Notes: generated by a model not told the origin, from the sequence alone. DNA of 64,000 nucleotides from Periweissella cryptocerci (GCF_004358325.1 NZ_CP037940.1:496001-560000); one strand, 5' to 3'. Positions 32,539 to 41,136 are shown, counted from the stretch's first letter. A program made the numbers and translations.

Positions 32539-33136
32539 TTTTCTTCACCTCCACTTTGAATGGTTCGTACTCGGGCTTAATTTCTGATTGTGTGAAATGG
32601 AATGACGGATCCGCAGTAGGATATTCCTCATTCTCAAATTCCACTTGACCATCCTTCCCCAAATACCAAGCGTCACCTTCGCTATCCGTTGAAATCTTAA
32701 TTAGGTATTTAGGTTCTTCTTTAATCTTGTAACCATCCAGAATTGCTTTGGTGAATAAGATTGTTTCCTCGCCGTCTGGAATGTACCGTTCTCCATTTAC
32801 AAGATAATGGGCGGGATTGAATCTGTCAGCAGTCAATGCCCCATCAAAACCTGTACGGTTTAAGAGGTATAGCGCAATAGTTTTATGGTGCTCACCATTA
32901 ATTGATGGTGACTCGGCAAGCTCCGCTACTTTTTTATACCAGTCGTCAAACCACGTTGGCACTTCAACCAAATCTTGTTCAACTTCAAGCGTGATTGTTG
33001 CTAGTTTGTCTAAGCGTAGTAATTCAATCTGTTTTTTACCAATACTAAACTCTCCGTCAAAACGAGTTCCATCTGAATAATATGTGTCGCCTTTGATCGT
33101 ACCTTCTGCTGTTAATTCAATTGTTTTCTTTGCCAT
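32525..33136 (-). CDS. DUF1642-type phage protein
   Basis: 203 residues. An N-terminal extension is followed by VPTWFDDWYKKVAEL, YKIKEEPKYLIKI and a closing FTQSEIKPEYEPFKVEV, the DUF1642 arrangement. Its C-terminal motif is shared with the next gene downstream, so the two appear to be paralogous domains in tandem. Start ATG at 33136 is inside the 3' end of the XRE-type gene behind GGAGGATATGG. Confidence 0.75.
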   Translation of the reverse strand: MAKKTIELTAEGTIKGDTYYSDGTRFDGEFSIGKKQIELLRLDKLATITLEVEQDLVEVPTWFDDWYKKVAELAESPSINGEHHKTIALYLLNRTGFDGALTADRFNPAHYLVNGERYIPDGEETILFTKAILDGYKIKEEPKYLIKISTDSEGDAWYLGKDGQVEFENEEYPTADPSFHFTQSEIKPEYEPFKVEVKKNGKD

Positions 33137-33497
33137 TTTCCATATCCTCCACTTTCATGACATTAATAGTTACCTTGAAGCCCGCTGGAATTTCAAAGCT
33201 CATCTCAACGTCAGCGTTCGTTTCCTTAGCCATTGAAACGAGCGACGCTAATGTATCACTCGTCTTGTCATCCTGCTCCGCACGTTCAGTTTGTGGCACC
33301 GATTCATCTGAAATACCCATAATGTAACTAACTGAAACTTCGAAGTAATCTGCCAATTCCTGCCACGTTTCAAGTTTCGGCTCACGATCTCCGTTCTCAT
33401 ATTTACTTAACGTGGGAACCGGCATATTTATCCCATCGCTTAACTCTTTAAGGGTTAAGCCTTTTTCTTTTCTAAGTTCTTTAACCTTGTTTACCAT
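33117..33497 (-). CDS. XRE-family helix-turn-helix protein (early region)
   Basis: 126 residues. A clear N-terminal XRE DNA-binding domain (ELRKEKGLTLKELSDGINMP, VPTLSKYENGDREP, WQELADYFEVSVSYIMG) is followed by a linker and a small C-terminal region ending DMENGKENN. It is separate from the lysogeny switch and probably regulates early or middle genes. Start ATG at 33497. Confidence 0.85.
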   Translation of the reverse strand: MVNKVKELRKEKGLTLKELSDGINMPVPTLSKYENGDREPKLETWQELADYFEVSVSYIMGISDESVPQTERAEQDDKTSDTLASLVSMAKETNADVEMSFEIPAGFKVTINVMKVEDMENGKENN

Positions 33498-33522
33498 TTT
33501 CCATATCCTTCAAAAATCAACA

Positions 33523-33825
33523 TCACTTAACATCTGGAGCATGAAACCGTGAACCGTCAGGTTTTATTGGGTCAAGTACTCCATATCGAATCATGTCAAA
33601 AGCTTCCAAAAACGAACCAGTTTCGCCTGTGTCAGTTTCCCAAAAATATTCGGTATCATATCTCACACGAGGTTCGTATGAATCATATACCTTTTTGGTA
33701 ATTGTAATAATGGCTCCAATTGGCGTATATGGCGTTCCCCATGAATCGGCCACATAAAATTTATCGCCTATTTCAGGCTCGTTGATAATCTTATGAAGAC
33801 GGCCTAAACGTTTACTCATTGTCAT
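33523..33825 (-). CDS. Small phage protein, unknown
   Basis: 100 residues starting MTMSKRLGRLHKIINEPEIG; beta-rich with DKFYVADSWGTPYTPIGAII, possibly an SH3-like or KOW-like fold. The start at 33825 uses GAGAGTGAAA, a site duplicated at the next upstream gene boundary. Function unknown. Confidence 0.65.
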   Translation of the reverse strand: MTMSKRLGRLHKIINEPEIGDKFYVADSWGTPYTPIGAIITITKKVYDSYEPRVRYDTEYFWETDTGETGSFLEAFDMIRYGVLDPIKPDGSRFHAPDVK

Positions 33826-34084
33826 TTTCACTCTCCATTTCTGCAATCTTCTCAAGCAGCTTTGCATTTTGCTTCTCACCATTTGCGATGATTGCTTCAA
33901 GCAATTCAATCTTGTGGCTTAACTCATCAATCCGTTTATTCGCAATATTGATTTTTGCAGTGTCTTTTTTGTAAATAATTTTACCGCCAGTCTGCAATCC
34001 ACGAATTTGCTCTTTTAAAACTTCGATATACTCCGCTTGCGACTTAACTTTGCTTAATAGCACTTTCTCCGTTTTAGTCGTCAT
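33812..34084 (-). CDS. Small coiled-coil phage protein
   Basis: 90 residues, MTTKTEKVLLSKVKSQAEYI at the start, almost entirely helical with heptads to the C terminus (IANGEKQNAKLLEKIAEMES). The ATG at 34084 lies within the 3' end of the upstream gene, and its own end ESENDNE overlaps the next start. Function unknown. Confidence 0.65.
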   Translation of the reverse strand: MTTKTEKVLLSKVKSQAEYIEVLKEQIRGLQTGGKIIYKKDTAKINIANKRIDELSHKIELLEAIIANGEKQNAKLLEKIAEMESENDNE

Positions 34085-34301
34085 TTTCACTCTCCAGCTC
34101 GTTAAACTGACGAACGGCTTCTTCATAGCTCAATCCATATTCAGAAAGAGCATGCATTGCTGTATGCGCGACCCTAAAATCAAAAACGTAATCCGGTTGT
34201 TCTTTTTTTTCGGTAAATAACACCATCTGCTCGTTATTAAAAATAGCTCTAATTGTTTGCAAACGGTATTTTAACCGATGCACATTCACGATTTGCCACA
34301 T
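34074..34301 (-). CDS. Small phage protein, unknown
   Basis: 75 residues, MWQIVNVHRLKYRLQTIRAI then an acidic helical C terminus ending QFNELESENDD. Its ATG overlaps the stop of the gene at 34301-35002. No family recognised. Confidence 0.6.
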   Translation of the reverse strand: MWQIVNVHRLKYRLQTIRAIFNNEQMVLFTEKKEQPDYVFDFRVAHTAMHALSEYGLSYEEAVRQFNELESENDD

Positions 34302-35002
34302 TACAGAACCTCAACCTTCAATTTCATCGTGCTAGTTTTCAATCGGTCTGCTACCGCTTGTGCGTTTCGCGCATCGTAGAACACCGCAGCGTTTTCTTTG
34401 TTTTTGATGAACTTGAAAACATTTTTGCCATACGCGTTGAATAGATAGCGCCTGACCAATTTTCGGTCATCATCGTAATACTCGTATCGCAAAATATACC
34501 GCTTACGGAACTTGTTAAGCTGTTCTTCCGTGTGTTGGTCTACTTCAATCACTTGGGGCTTTGAAGCTATCCGCTGACCGACTTCAATTAAATAATTTCG
34601 TTCGCGGTCGCTTGGGGTTTCAACTTTTGGCATACCGTAAATTTTAGACATCGGGATATTTTGACTTGCTCCCAGTTCTTTCAACGTGCCGGATCCAAGT
34701 AAATCCATGCCATGATACATTTCGTAAATTTTTACAGGTTTCTTTGCTGGTTTCATTTTTCCTCCTAGCGGGCTTCTAACCCCGTTCGGTAGCTTAGTGG
34801 CTACGTCACTGTTTTTATCTTCAATTTTCATAATCAACAGGCTCTTACCGCCACGTTCAAGCGCTCGTCTGTTTCCGCTCGAGCTAGCGAACCATTTTGT
34901 AGTTTTCAACTTTTGCCCTAATCGTGAAGATACATTTATCAATGTGTCGATGAATTGGAATTTTTCACCGTAATAAACGGCATGTTCATATTCTGCAACC
35001 AT
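34301..35002 (-). CDS. Hypothetical phage protein with a strong internal start
   Basis: 233 residues if started at the ATG at 35002 (site GAGGAA). The first about 80 residues are of low complexity and end RSPLGGK. An internal ATG at about 34756 (MKPAKKPVKIYEMYHGMDLL) has a much better site (AGGAGGAAAA) and would give a protein of about 150 residues with a more conserved look, including ELGASQNIPMSKIYGMPKVE. There may be two nested products, or the upstream part may be a separate gene fused in frame. Function unknown. Confidence 0.6.
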   Translation of the reverse strand: MVAEYEHAVYYGEKFQFIDTLINVSSRLGQKLKTTKWFASSSGNRRALERGGKSLLIMKIEDKNSDVATKLPNGVRSPLGGKMKPAKKPVKIYEMYHGMDLLGSGTLKELGASQNIPMSKIYGMPKVETPSDRERNYLIEVGQRIASKPQVIEVDQHTEEQLNKFRKRYILRYEYYDDDRKLVRRYLFNAYGKNVFKFIKNKENAAVFYDARNAQAVADRLKTSTMKLKVEVL

Positions 35003-35014
35003 CTGTATTCCTCA

Positions 35015-35560
35015 TTAGAATGGCTTTACAAACACCATATATCCTTCAATTTCTGCCTGCTTCCTATTCAAAGCTGCCGAAATATATCCATGATTTTTAC
35101 CCAAAAATTCACTAGCGAGTCGCATATTCCGAAATACGGTTGCGATGTTTGTTTGTACATTTACCAATACTATTTGTTTTTCGGATTTGTTTAAGCCATT
35201 CTCAAACGCATGACGCAGATTCCCTACATAATCAATCCATTCCAAATTATCAACTACATTGTTGCTAGGGTTGCCATCAATATGGTTGATAATTTCTTTC
35301 CCTTTTGGTGATGTTCCTAAGAATGTTTTGGCCACTATCCTATGCACTAAAAAGGTGTGCTGGGTTTTATCTTTGTAAAGAGAAACCCGTTTATAACCTT
35401 TTTTATCAGTCTTTTGCTTGATAATGCGCTCTTTCCAGCGCCTTTCACCATGAAATCTTGATTCGGTTATTTTGCCTTCCGGACTTTTTATTCGTCCTAA
35501 ATTACTTACTTCGTATAACCCTTCAAAATCGGGGACTGATTTCCAAATTTCTTTAATCAT
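35015..35560 (-). CDS. Free-standing HNH homing-type endonuclease (NUMOD4-HNH)
   Basis: 181 residues: an N-terminal NUMOD4 motif (WKSVPDFEGLYEVSNLGRIK), then the HNH core (VHRIVAKTFLG ... INHIDGNPSNNVVDNLEW) and a C-terminal NUMOD1-like DNA-binding helix (ASEFLGKNHGYISAALNRK). These are mobile selfish genes in phages. It is inserted between ssb and a small gene without disturbing either frame. No intron boundary was seen next to it. Confidence 0.88.
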   Translation of the reverse strand: MIKEIWKSVPDFEGLYEVSNLGRIKSPEGKITESRFHGERRWKERIIKQKTDKKGYKRVSLYKDKTQHTFLVHRIVAKTFLGTSPKGKEIINHIDGNPSNNVVDNLEWIDYVGNLRHAFENGLNKSEKQIVLVNVQTNIATVFRNMRLASEFLGKNHGYISAALNRKQAEIEGYMVFVKPF

Positions 35561-35563
35561 TAA

Positions 35564-36031
35564 TCAGCCCCCAAAATCAAAAGGGAGGTCATCATCGGTA
35601 ATATCAATTTCTTGACCATTAGGAGCGAATGGATCCTTAGGTCGCGCGTTGTTACCAAATGAATTACCGTTGCTTTGATTACCGGAATCATTCTTGCGCC
35701 CATCTGAATCAGAACGTGATTCTAATAGCGAGAAGTTTTCAACTACGACTTCGGTTACATAAACGCGGGTGCCTTGTTGGTTTTCATAGTTCCGCGTTTG
35801 GAGCCGACCTTCAATCCCAATCAATGAACCCTTGTGGGTAAAGTTAGCGAGGTTTTCAGCTGACTTGCGCCAGATAACAGCGCTAATGAAATCAGCTTCA
35901 CGCTCACCATCGTTGTTAGTAAATTGGCGATTAACTGCTAAGTTAAACGAACCTACTGCTGTACCGCTTTGGGTGTAACGGAGCTCAACATCTTTCGTTA
36001 AGCGTCCCGTAAGGACTACTCGATTAATCAT
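35564..36031 (-). CDS. ssb: Single-stranded DNA-binding protein
   Basis: 155 residues. The OB fold begins [20 protein letters not shown] and shows [35 protein letters not shown] and [20 protein letters not shown], as in bacterial SSB. A Gly/Asn/Ser-rich linker and the acidic tip [10 protein letters not shown] follow. It acts in phage replication and recombination. The ATG at 36031 overlaps the upstream stop (ATGATTAA); the reading to 36046 has no better signal. Confidence 0.95.
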   Translation of the reverse strand: MINRVVLTGRLTKDVELRYTQSGTAVGSFNLAVNRQFTNNDGEREADFISAVIWRKSAENLANFTHKGSLIGIEGRLQTRNYENQQGTRVYVTEVVVENFSLLESRSDSDGRKNDSGNQSNGNSFGNNARPKDPFAPNGQEIDITDDDLPFDFGG

Positions 36032-36467
36032 TCGTCTTACCCCCAAACAACTTTCCCAAAATTCCTTCTTGCTGTTCTTCGCTTAAATCAGACATGTGGA
36101 TAACTGCTCCATCTTTCACCATGTCTCTTGTTACCTCACCCTCATCACCCGTTAAACCGGCGTCAAAAATACTGAATAACATTTCAGCCATAGCTGCGCC
36201 ATCACCTGAATTCGCTGCCCGTAATGCTTTTAAACCGAGAATAGTTGTTTCTTCCAACGCTTCAATCATCAATTTGAGCGCTTTATCGATTTCGTCGCTC
36301 GACATTTTTTCTTCATCAAATTTTTGCATCAAATCCAATGGCATCTTTGCAACCGCAAAAATTTGAGCCGGAATATCCATATTCGTCGTAATTTTCGGAT
36401 CACCGAAATATTCGTTTTCATCTTGTTGAATCTTAAATTTGAACGTGCTTTGTTTATTTTTAGTCAT
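36024..36467 (-). CDS. Hypothetical phage protein in the replication module
   Basis: 147 residues, acidic and helical, [20 protein letters not shown] at the start and [13 protein letters not shown] at the end. It is translationally coupled to ssb. I do not recognise a family; position suggests a role in DNA replication or recombination. Confidence 0.65.
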   Translation of the reverse strand: MTKNKQSTFKFKIQQDENEYFGDPKITTNMDIPAQIFAVAKMPLDLMQKFDEEKMSSDEIDKALKLMIEALEETTILGLKALRAANSGDGAAMAEMLFSIFDAGLTGDEGEVTRDMVKDGAVIHMSDLSEEQQEGILGKLFGGKTND

Positions 36468-36500
36468 GTTAGTTTCCTCTTTCTTTTCGTGTTGGCTCCA

Positions 36501-37235
36501 TCAATCACCAATATTTTTTCTTAACGATTCTCGATAATACTTAGCGTCAAACTCGTTCATCTGCGTTCGCGTCATAACTCCAGTTGCAATCAATAAATCT
36601 TCTTGCAGCTTGATTCCTTCGACGTGGTGTAATGAATCGAATTTCTCAAAGCCTATTTGTTCAATCTCGCTATGGTGCGTTCTGCACAACGCCATAAGCC
36701 GATTCCTTCTGTGGTCGGTGTTATCTCGACCGGTCAAACCAACAACGTCAACGTGATGTATATCAGCATGTTCACCGCATATCACACATGACCTGTGCTT
36801 CAAGCCCATCAGCATCGCTGAATAAATATCGTCTGTTAGCTCGCTAGGCCGTTCGTGAAGTGGTACATTCCAAGCGATAGCTCTATCTAGCAACCAATTG
36901 ATGAATTGCTTTGCAACTGTCACGCTAGCTTGCTCCTCGCTCTTGTAACTTAGCGAAAACGGCTCAATGCCTGATTCTTGTAAGAAATCAATTGTCAGGA
37001 AGAACCTTTCGGTTTCCAAATCCTCACCGCTCCATTTTGCGAAGTCGCCAACAATAGCGAATATTTTGCGATGCTGTTCTGGTGTATGCCCTCGCCTATC
37101 ATCTACGAGAAGCATTACTTCGTTGTGCCTGACATTCCACAGCGCTAAATCATGTGCGAATTCAGCGCTATCAAAGCCGTTTAGCAACACTTGCTTTGAA
37201 TTAAACTTGTCTAATTTTGCTGAATAGCCCTGCAT
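36501..37235 (-). CDS. Putative HNHc nuclease of the replication region
   Basis: 244 residues. The C-terminal half carries a zinc-type HNH motif: SCVICGEHADIHHVD, then DHRRNRLMALCRTHHSEIEQ. The N-terminal half has a conserved RGHTPEQHRKIFAIVGDFAK segment seen in early-region nucleases of lactic phages. It is thought to act in recombination or replication intermediates; not a homing type. Start ATG at 37235 with CAGGAGG. Confidence 0.8.
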   Translation of the reverse strand: MQGYSAKLDKFNSKQVLLNGFDSAEFAHDLALWNVRHNEVMLLVDDRRGHTPEQHRKIFAIVGDFAKWSGEDLETERFFLTIDFLQESGIEPFSLSYKSEEQASVTVAKQFINWLLDRAIAWNVPLHERPSELTDDIYSAMLMGLKHRSCVICGEHADIHHVDVVGLTGRDNTDHRRNRLMALCRTHHSEIEQIGFEKFDSLHHVEGIKLQEDLLIATGVMTRTQMNEFDAKYYRESLRKNIGD

Positions 37236-37248
37236 GATTTGCCTCCTG

Positions 37249-37464
37249 TCAGATTATTGGCGCCCACGTTTTTGGATTACGGATCCAATCGACGCTAACT
37301 TTCACCTTCTTGCCATCTGCCGTTATCACATTCACCATGCGCAACATTTCGTTGTTGCCGGCTGAATCAACCTTTGCGTAAATCGGCTCAAAATCCGGCG
37401 GTGTAACAAGCACCTTTTTGCCAACAAAACCATCAATGAATTTCGTAAATGATTCTTTCATCAC
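37249..37464 (-). CDS. Small phage protein, unknown
   Basis: 71 residues, MMKESFTKFIDGFVGKKVLV, beta-rich with a conserved-looking SVDWIRNPKTWAPII end. It starts one base after the stop of DUF1351. Function unknown. Confidence 0.65.
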   Translation of the reverse strand: MMKESFTKFIDGFVGKKVLVTPPDFEPIYAKVDSAGNNEMLRMVNVITADGKKVKVSVDWIRNPKTWAPII

Positions 37465-37465
37465 A

Positions 37466-38371
37466 TCAGCCCGCCTTGTTTACTAGCACTGTTTTTCGGT
37501 CGGAACTCATTAATACTGTTGCGCCAGCTTTAATAATCGCCCGAGCAACTGCATCGAGTTGTTCCTTGTTACCTTGAAGCGTGAACGTTACTTGTTGCTG
37601 TTCCTCGATTACTTCGCCGGTATCAACATCAACTTTCATGCCGTTATCCGTTTCAACTAACGCAGCCTTTTTTGCCTCAATATCCGCTATCTCACGAGCC
37701 TTTTCGGCTTCAATACGCTTTTCCTTTGCCGTAACAGCATCGTCAATTCGTTGCATGATTAGGACTGTATCAAATGTATCTACCAAGCCAATCCACGCTT
37801 CGGGTTCTTCGCCCATCCGCTTCGCGTACTTGGTTACTACCTCGATGTTCGCAAGCCTAGTTTCTTGTTCAAGTTTGAGATGAATCATCTCGCCCGCAAT
37901 ACCATCTAGAATCGCTTTTTTCGTCGTTGATTTATTCGTCCATGAAGGCTGGATTTCGATTTCATCGGCTTCAACGTGATACTCAGGTGCCATTTCGGTA
38001 ATCAACGCTTTCACGCTTTCCAAGCGCTGCTCTTTTTCAAGCTCCTCAAACACTTTCACGCCATTATCGATGTCCTTAGCGACATCCTTCAAGGCTTTGC
38101 TCCAGCCGTTCACCTTAGCTTCAAACTCTGCTAACGGCTTGTTGTATTCGGTTTTAATCGCCTTGCGCTGGTCATCAATGCTTTTAGCGACTTTATTAAT
38201 TTCTTGCTTTAACTTCTTGTCGGAATCCTTACTTTCAGCCGTTACCACCAAATCGCGATACTTATCGGCGTATGCGTTAACCCTGTCGCCGAATTGTTCT
38301 TCGTTTTCGATAGCAATGTTTGATTGAGTGAACTCAACGTTGAACGTTGGAATCGTCGTTAATTCATTCAT
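37466..38371 (-). CDS. DUF1351 protein
   Basis: 301 residues, mostly helical: NAYADKYRDLVVTAESKDSD, then KQEINKVAKSIDDQRKAIKT and KPLAEFEAKVNGWSKALKDV, matching the DUF1351 family of Lactobacillales phage recombination modules. The C-terminal part holds a charged coiled coil and a small alpha/beta domain (VTFTLQGNKEQLDAVARAII). It is probably a partner of the annealing protein; the exact function is not known. Start ATG at 38371 with AGGAGGACG. Confidence 0.85.
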   Translation of the reverse strand: MNELTTIPTFNVEFTQSNIAIENEEQFGDRVNAYADKYRDLVVTAESKDSDKKLKQEINKVAKSIDDQRKAIKTEYNKPLAEFEAKVNGWSKALKDVAKDIDNGVKVFEELEKEQRLESVKALITEMAPEYHVEADEIEIQPSWTNKSTTKKAILDGIAGEMIHLKLEQETRLANIEVVTKYAKRMGEEPEAWIGLVDTFDTVLIMQRIDDAVTAKEKRIEAEKAREIADIEAKKAALVETDNGMKVDVDTGEVIEEQQQVTFTLQGNKEQLDAVARAIIKAGATVLMSSDRKTVLVNKAG

Positions 38372-38383
38372 ACGTTCGTCCTC

Positions 38384-38524
38384 CTAAACTTTCGCAATCA
38401 GATATGTGACGCCTTGATTCAATGTCCAATCAATCGCCGTCGCACCTGCTTGTTCGGCATCACGAAATGAAATGCCTTCTACGATTTCCCATGAATCACC
38501 AATATCTTTTTTAATTTTCCACAT
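38384..38524 (-). CDS. Very small phage protein between DnaC-like and DUF1351 genes
   Basis: 46 residues, MWKIKKDIGDSWEIVEGISF with a hydrophobic C-terminal strand (VTYLIAKV). It starts just after the stop of the upstream gene and ends 12 bases before the DUF1351 start, sharing the AGGAGG in between. Unknown function; support comes from the frame and packing. Confidence 0.55.
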   Translation of the reverse strand: MWKIKKDIGDSWEIVEGISFRDAEQAGATAIDWTLNQGVTYLIAKV

Positions 38525-38526
38525 AC

Positions 38527-39345
38527 TCAAACCTTCCGTAAATCTTCCATTTCCGAGAATACCAACATGTGCCCCGAATCTCTTTTCGGTATCAGACGGC
38601 TAACAAGCTTGTCGTTATACATTTTCTGTAATTCGGCATATTTGTTATTCGTCGTGATGATCGTCGTTTTTTGCATTTCGTCTTGATTCGGTTGAATCGT
38701 GCGTGGCGTGAATATCCGATATATCAATTCCTGCCACGTTTGAGAACCTTGCTTTAAATCGCCTAAATCAGCGCTTTCTGACATATCAACCTCCGTGCCT
38801 AAATCATCAAGCAATAGCACATCTACTTCTTGCATTGACCGTTCTACGTTGTCTAACTTGGCAGCTGCCGAGCTATCACGCCATGAGGCTTGCAATAATC
38901 GTTTGAGGTCTGCCGTGTTAACGAACATCGTTGATTTCTTCTTGCCGATTACATCCAGCATTGCTAATCCTAGCGATGTTTTACCGACGCCTGCCGTCCC
39001 CATCAATACAACGTTGTAATTGGTACCTAACAGCTCGTGTGCAAGCGTCCACGCTTGATTGCCTAGTGCTTTAGCACTATCCTCGTTAACTTGCTTAGAC
39101 GGCTTCCAATCGGCAAATTTAAACGTAAGCGGGATATTAGCCGGATAGAGCGAATCGCGTTGATACGCTTTAGCTTTCTTAGCTCTTAGACTTTCTTCGC
39201 CTAATTGAGTTGCCATCGAATCACGTTCGGCACGCCATACGCTCAATTCTTCCGGTGTCATGTTCGGCAGAGCCGGCTTTGAGAAATTAGAAGTGCTAGC
39301 AATATGCTTTACCGTATCGACTAACGCATTACTGAATTTATTCAT
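38527..39345 (-). CDS. DnaC-like helicase loader ATPase
   Basis: 272 residues of the IstB/DnaC AAA+ group. Walker A is VLMGTAGVGKTSLGLAML, Walker B is VDVLLLDDLGTEVD, sensor 1 is TTIITTNNKYAEL and an arginine-rich LVSRLIPKRDSGH follows. The N-terminal domain (1-85) contacts the helicase. It should load the host DnaB at the phage origin. The ATG at 39345 overlaps the stop of the initiator gene (ATGA); a TTG at 39351 is also possible. Confidence 0.92.
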   Translation of the reverse strand: MNKFSNALVDTVKHIASTSNFSKPALPNMTPEELSVWRAERDSMATQLGEESLRAKKAKAYQRDSLYPANIPLTFKFADWKPSKQVNEDSAKALGNQAWTLAHELLGTNYNVVLMGTAGVGKTSLGLAMLDVIGKKKSTMFVNTADLKRLLQASWRDSSAAAKLDNVERSMQEVDVLLLDDLGTEVDMSESADLGDLKQGSQTWQELIYRIFTPRTIQPNQDEMQKTTIITTNNKYAELQKMYNDKLVSRLIPKRDSGHMLVFSEMEDLRKV

Positions 39346-40100
39346 AGCCAATCCAGCTCCTCTCGCTTCTTCGGCATCTGCTCGTTTAGATAAGCCTCAA
39401 ACTTGGTTCCGAATAACGTTACCGGTCGCAAGTAATTGGCCATCTTAGAATCATGTCCCCAGCTTGCATACTTCACATCAATCACTCGTTTAAAATCATC
39501 GACTGTAAAGCCTTCTGCAATCCTAGCGTTAATATGCTTAGTTGTTGCCTTGCTGTTAGCCTTGTAGTTAGCGCCAACGACCTCGTTCAAATAATTCACA
39601 ATCTCTAAAACCTCTGGCTTCGTCGCTGATTGTTGGGAGGGGGCGTCGGGCTTGCCTGACAATGGTTCTTCTTGGTAATTAGGAGTATTGCTTTTAATAA
39701 GATTGTTCTCCTGGAAGATTTCTTCAGGGGGGGTTTGGAAGATTTCTTCACCACCCCCCGAAGATTTCTTCACCACCCCCTGAAAAGAATTTCCATAGGG
39801 TTCTTGAACGGTTTCGGCTAAATAAATCAATCGCCGTTCAACCTCTTTAGTGCCACTTTTGTATATCAATTTAATTTTGATATATCCCAGTTTTTCGAGA
39901 TGTCCAAGCCAGCTAGTAACACTCCGAGTCGAAACGCCATACAATTCGGATAAATACGTGTTGCTTGGCCACGCAAAACCTTGTTTACCAACAAGCGCGG
40001 AAATCTCCGCATACAACAATTTTTCATTGGCTTTTAAGCGATTGTCATACCGAATGTTTGCCGGAATGACAGCATAATAATTTGGTTGTTCAATTTTCAT
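39342..40100 (-). CDS. Phage replication initiator (HTH plus phage C-terminal domain)
   Basis: 252 residues. The N-terminal winged helix (residues 1-90: YYAVIPANIRYDNRLKANEK, WPSNTYLSELYGVSTRSVTS) binds DNA. The conserved phage C-terminal domain (about 165-245) shows IVNYLNEVVGANYKANSKAT and NYLRPVTLFGTKFEAYLNEQ, as in replisome-organiser proteins. The linker region is encoded by iteron-like repeats that may be the origin. It acts with the DnaC-like loader, overlapping it by four bases. Start ATG at 40100 with AAGGAGG. Confidence 0.9.
   Translation of the reverse strand: MKIEQPNYYAVIPANIRYDNRLKANEKLLYAEISALVGKQGFAWPSNTYLSELYGVSTRSVTSWLGHLEKLGYIKIKLIYKSGTKEVERRLIYLAETVQEPYGNSFQGVVKKSSGGGEEIFQTPPEEIFQENNLIKSNTPNYQEEPLSGKPDAPSQQSATKPEVLEIVNYLNEVVGANYKANSKATTKHINARIAEGFTVDDFKRVIDVKYASWGHDSKMANYLRPVTLFGTKFEAYLNEQMPKKREELDWL
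39714..39772. repeat. Iteron-like repeats inside the initiator gene, candidate origin
   Basis: GAAGATTTCTTCA occurs three times (39714-39726, 39738-39750, 39760-39772) separated by G- or C-runs of seven or fewer. The site lies in the linker-coding part of the replication initiator gene, where lambdoid and several lactic phages have their origins. Confidence 0.55.
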
Positions 40101-40109
40101 GATGCCTCC

Positions 40110-40745
40110 TTATGCTATTGGCACTGGATTAGATTCTTGTTGCCTAGCCCGAATCTTTTTATCAAGCAACAAGCCCATCGTTTTCACATCGCCTAGCGCA
40201 TGCTTGTTGAACTTCTTACCTGTTTCCTGCTCATAGTCCAGCATCGCTTGCTTACCAACATCGTTGATACCCATTCCGGTAATTTGGCTAATCTTGGTGT
40301 AACGCTGCTTATTGTCCATTAACGCTTGCGCCAGCGGATCAACCTTATTCACCGCGTTATTTTGCCGGTTATCCATCGAATCTGGATCGTCCGTATCATC
40401 AATACCTAGCAACCCGCTTAGCGCATATTTGCGAGCGTATGATGACGCGCTACCAGTAATTTGCGATTCATCCATACCTTTTTTAGCCAAAGGCTCACGA
40501 GCAAATGCTGTCGAACTTGCCGTTTCACCTTCTGAATTGGTAATTGTTGCGGTTGCTTTGATGTAATAACGCTCACCAATCAACACCACATCATCGCTTA
40601 AATTAATTACTGCTTTTGCTTCTGCCAATGCTGGCTTTACGGCTCTTAAAATATCTTCCGCATTACGATACTTATACTTTCCGAAAGTATTATTTTGAGC
40701 TTTTGGAACTTTTACATTTTGTTGAATTTGAGCTAATTCTTTCAT
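40110..40745 (-). CDS. ERF-family single-strand annealing recombinase
   Basis: 211 residues. The ERF core is clear: NNTFGKYKYRNAEDILRAVK, IKATATITNSEGETASSTAF and SQITGSASSYARKYALSGLL, with GIDDTDDPDS at its end. It promotes annealing of complementary single strands in phage recombination and works with SSB and perhaps DUF1351. Start ATG at 40745 with GGAGG. Confidence 0.93.
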   Translation of the reverse strand: MKELAQIQQNVKVPKAQNNTFGKYKYRNAEDILRAVKPALAEAKAVINLSDDVVLIGERYYIKATATITNSEGETASSTAFAREPLAKKGMDESQITGSASSYARKYALSGLLGIDDTDDPDSMDNRQNNAVNKVDPLAQALMDNKQRYTKISQITGMGINDVGKQAMLDYEQETGKKFNKHALGDVKTMGLLLDKKIRARQQESNPVPIA

Positions 40746-40752
40746 CTTTCGA

Positions 40753-41055
40753 CTACCTCCAAATTAACGTTTCTTTTGCCGTCTCAGCGCTTTTAATCCA
40801 ATCTGGCATATTCACTACTTCTTCTGGCTTAACTACGTCAAACCTTACTAAATCGGCTAAATACGCTGTTAAATCATCACGTTCAATCAATTGCCCCGTT
40901 TCTTCGGTATCTACGACGAACTCGCTTAAATCAATTTCATCGCGATACGCTACCCTGTCGTTTCCCCAAATGTTGATTGAGGGACGTTCAGGCATGACCA
41001 TCGTAGCGATTCCGGTTGAAATGGGGTGCCCAAGTACCATTCCGTTTTCTAGCAT
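40753..41055 (-). CDS. Hypothetical early phage protein
   Basis: 100 residues starting MLENGMVLGHPISTGIATMV, acidic; the ATG at 41055 follows AGGAGG by seven bases (a GTG at 41061 is in frame). No recognised family. It immediately precedes the ERF gene. Confidence 0.65.
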   Translation of the reverse strand: MLENGMVLGHPISTGIATMVMPERPSINIWGNDRVAYRDEIDLSEFVVDTEETGQLIERDDLTAYLADLVRFDVVKPEEVVNMPDWIKSAETAKETLIWR

Positions 41056-41136
41056 TTGCACGCCTCCTAAAATGTGTTAAAATACATGTAAATAAAGCTT
41101 TCGTAGCTTAATCAATTCAGGTTCTAACCCTTGTCG

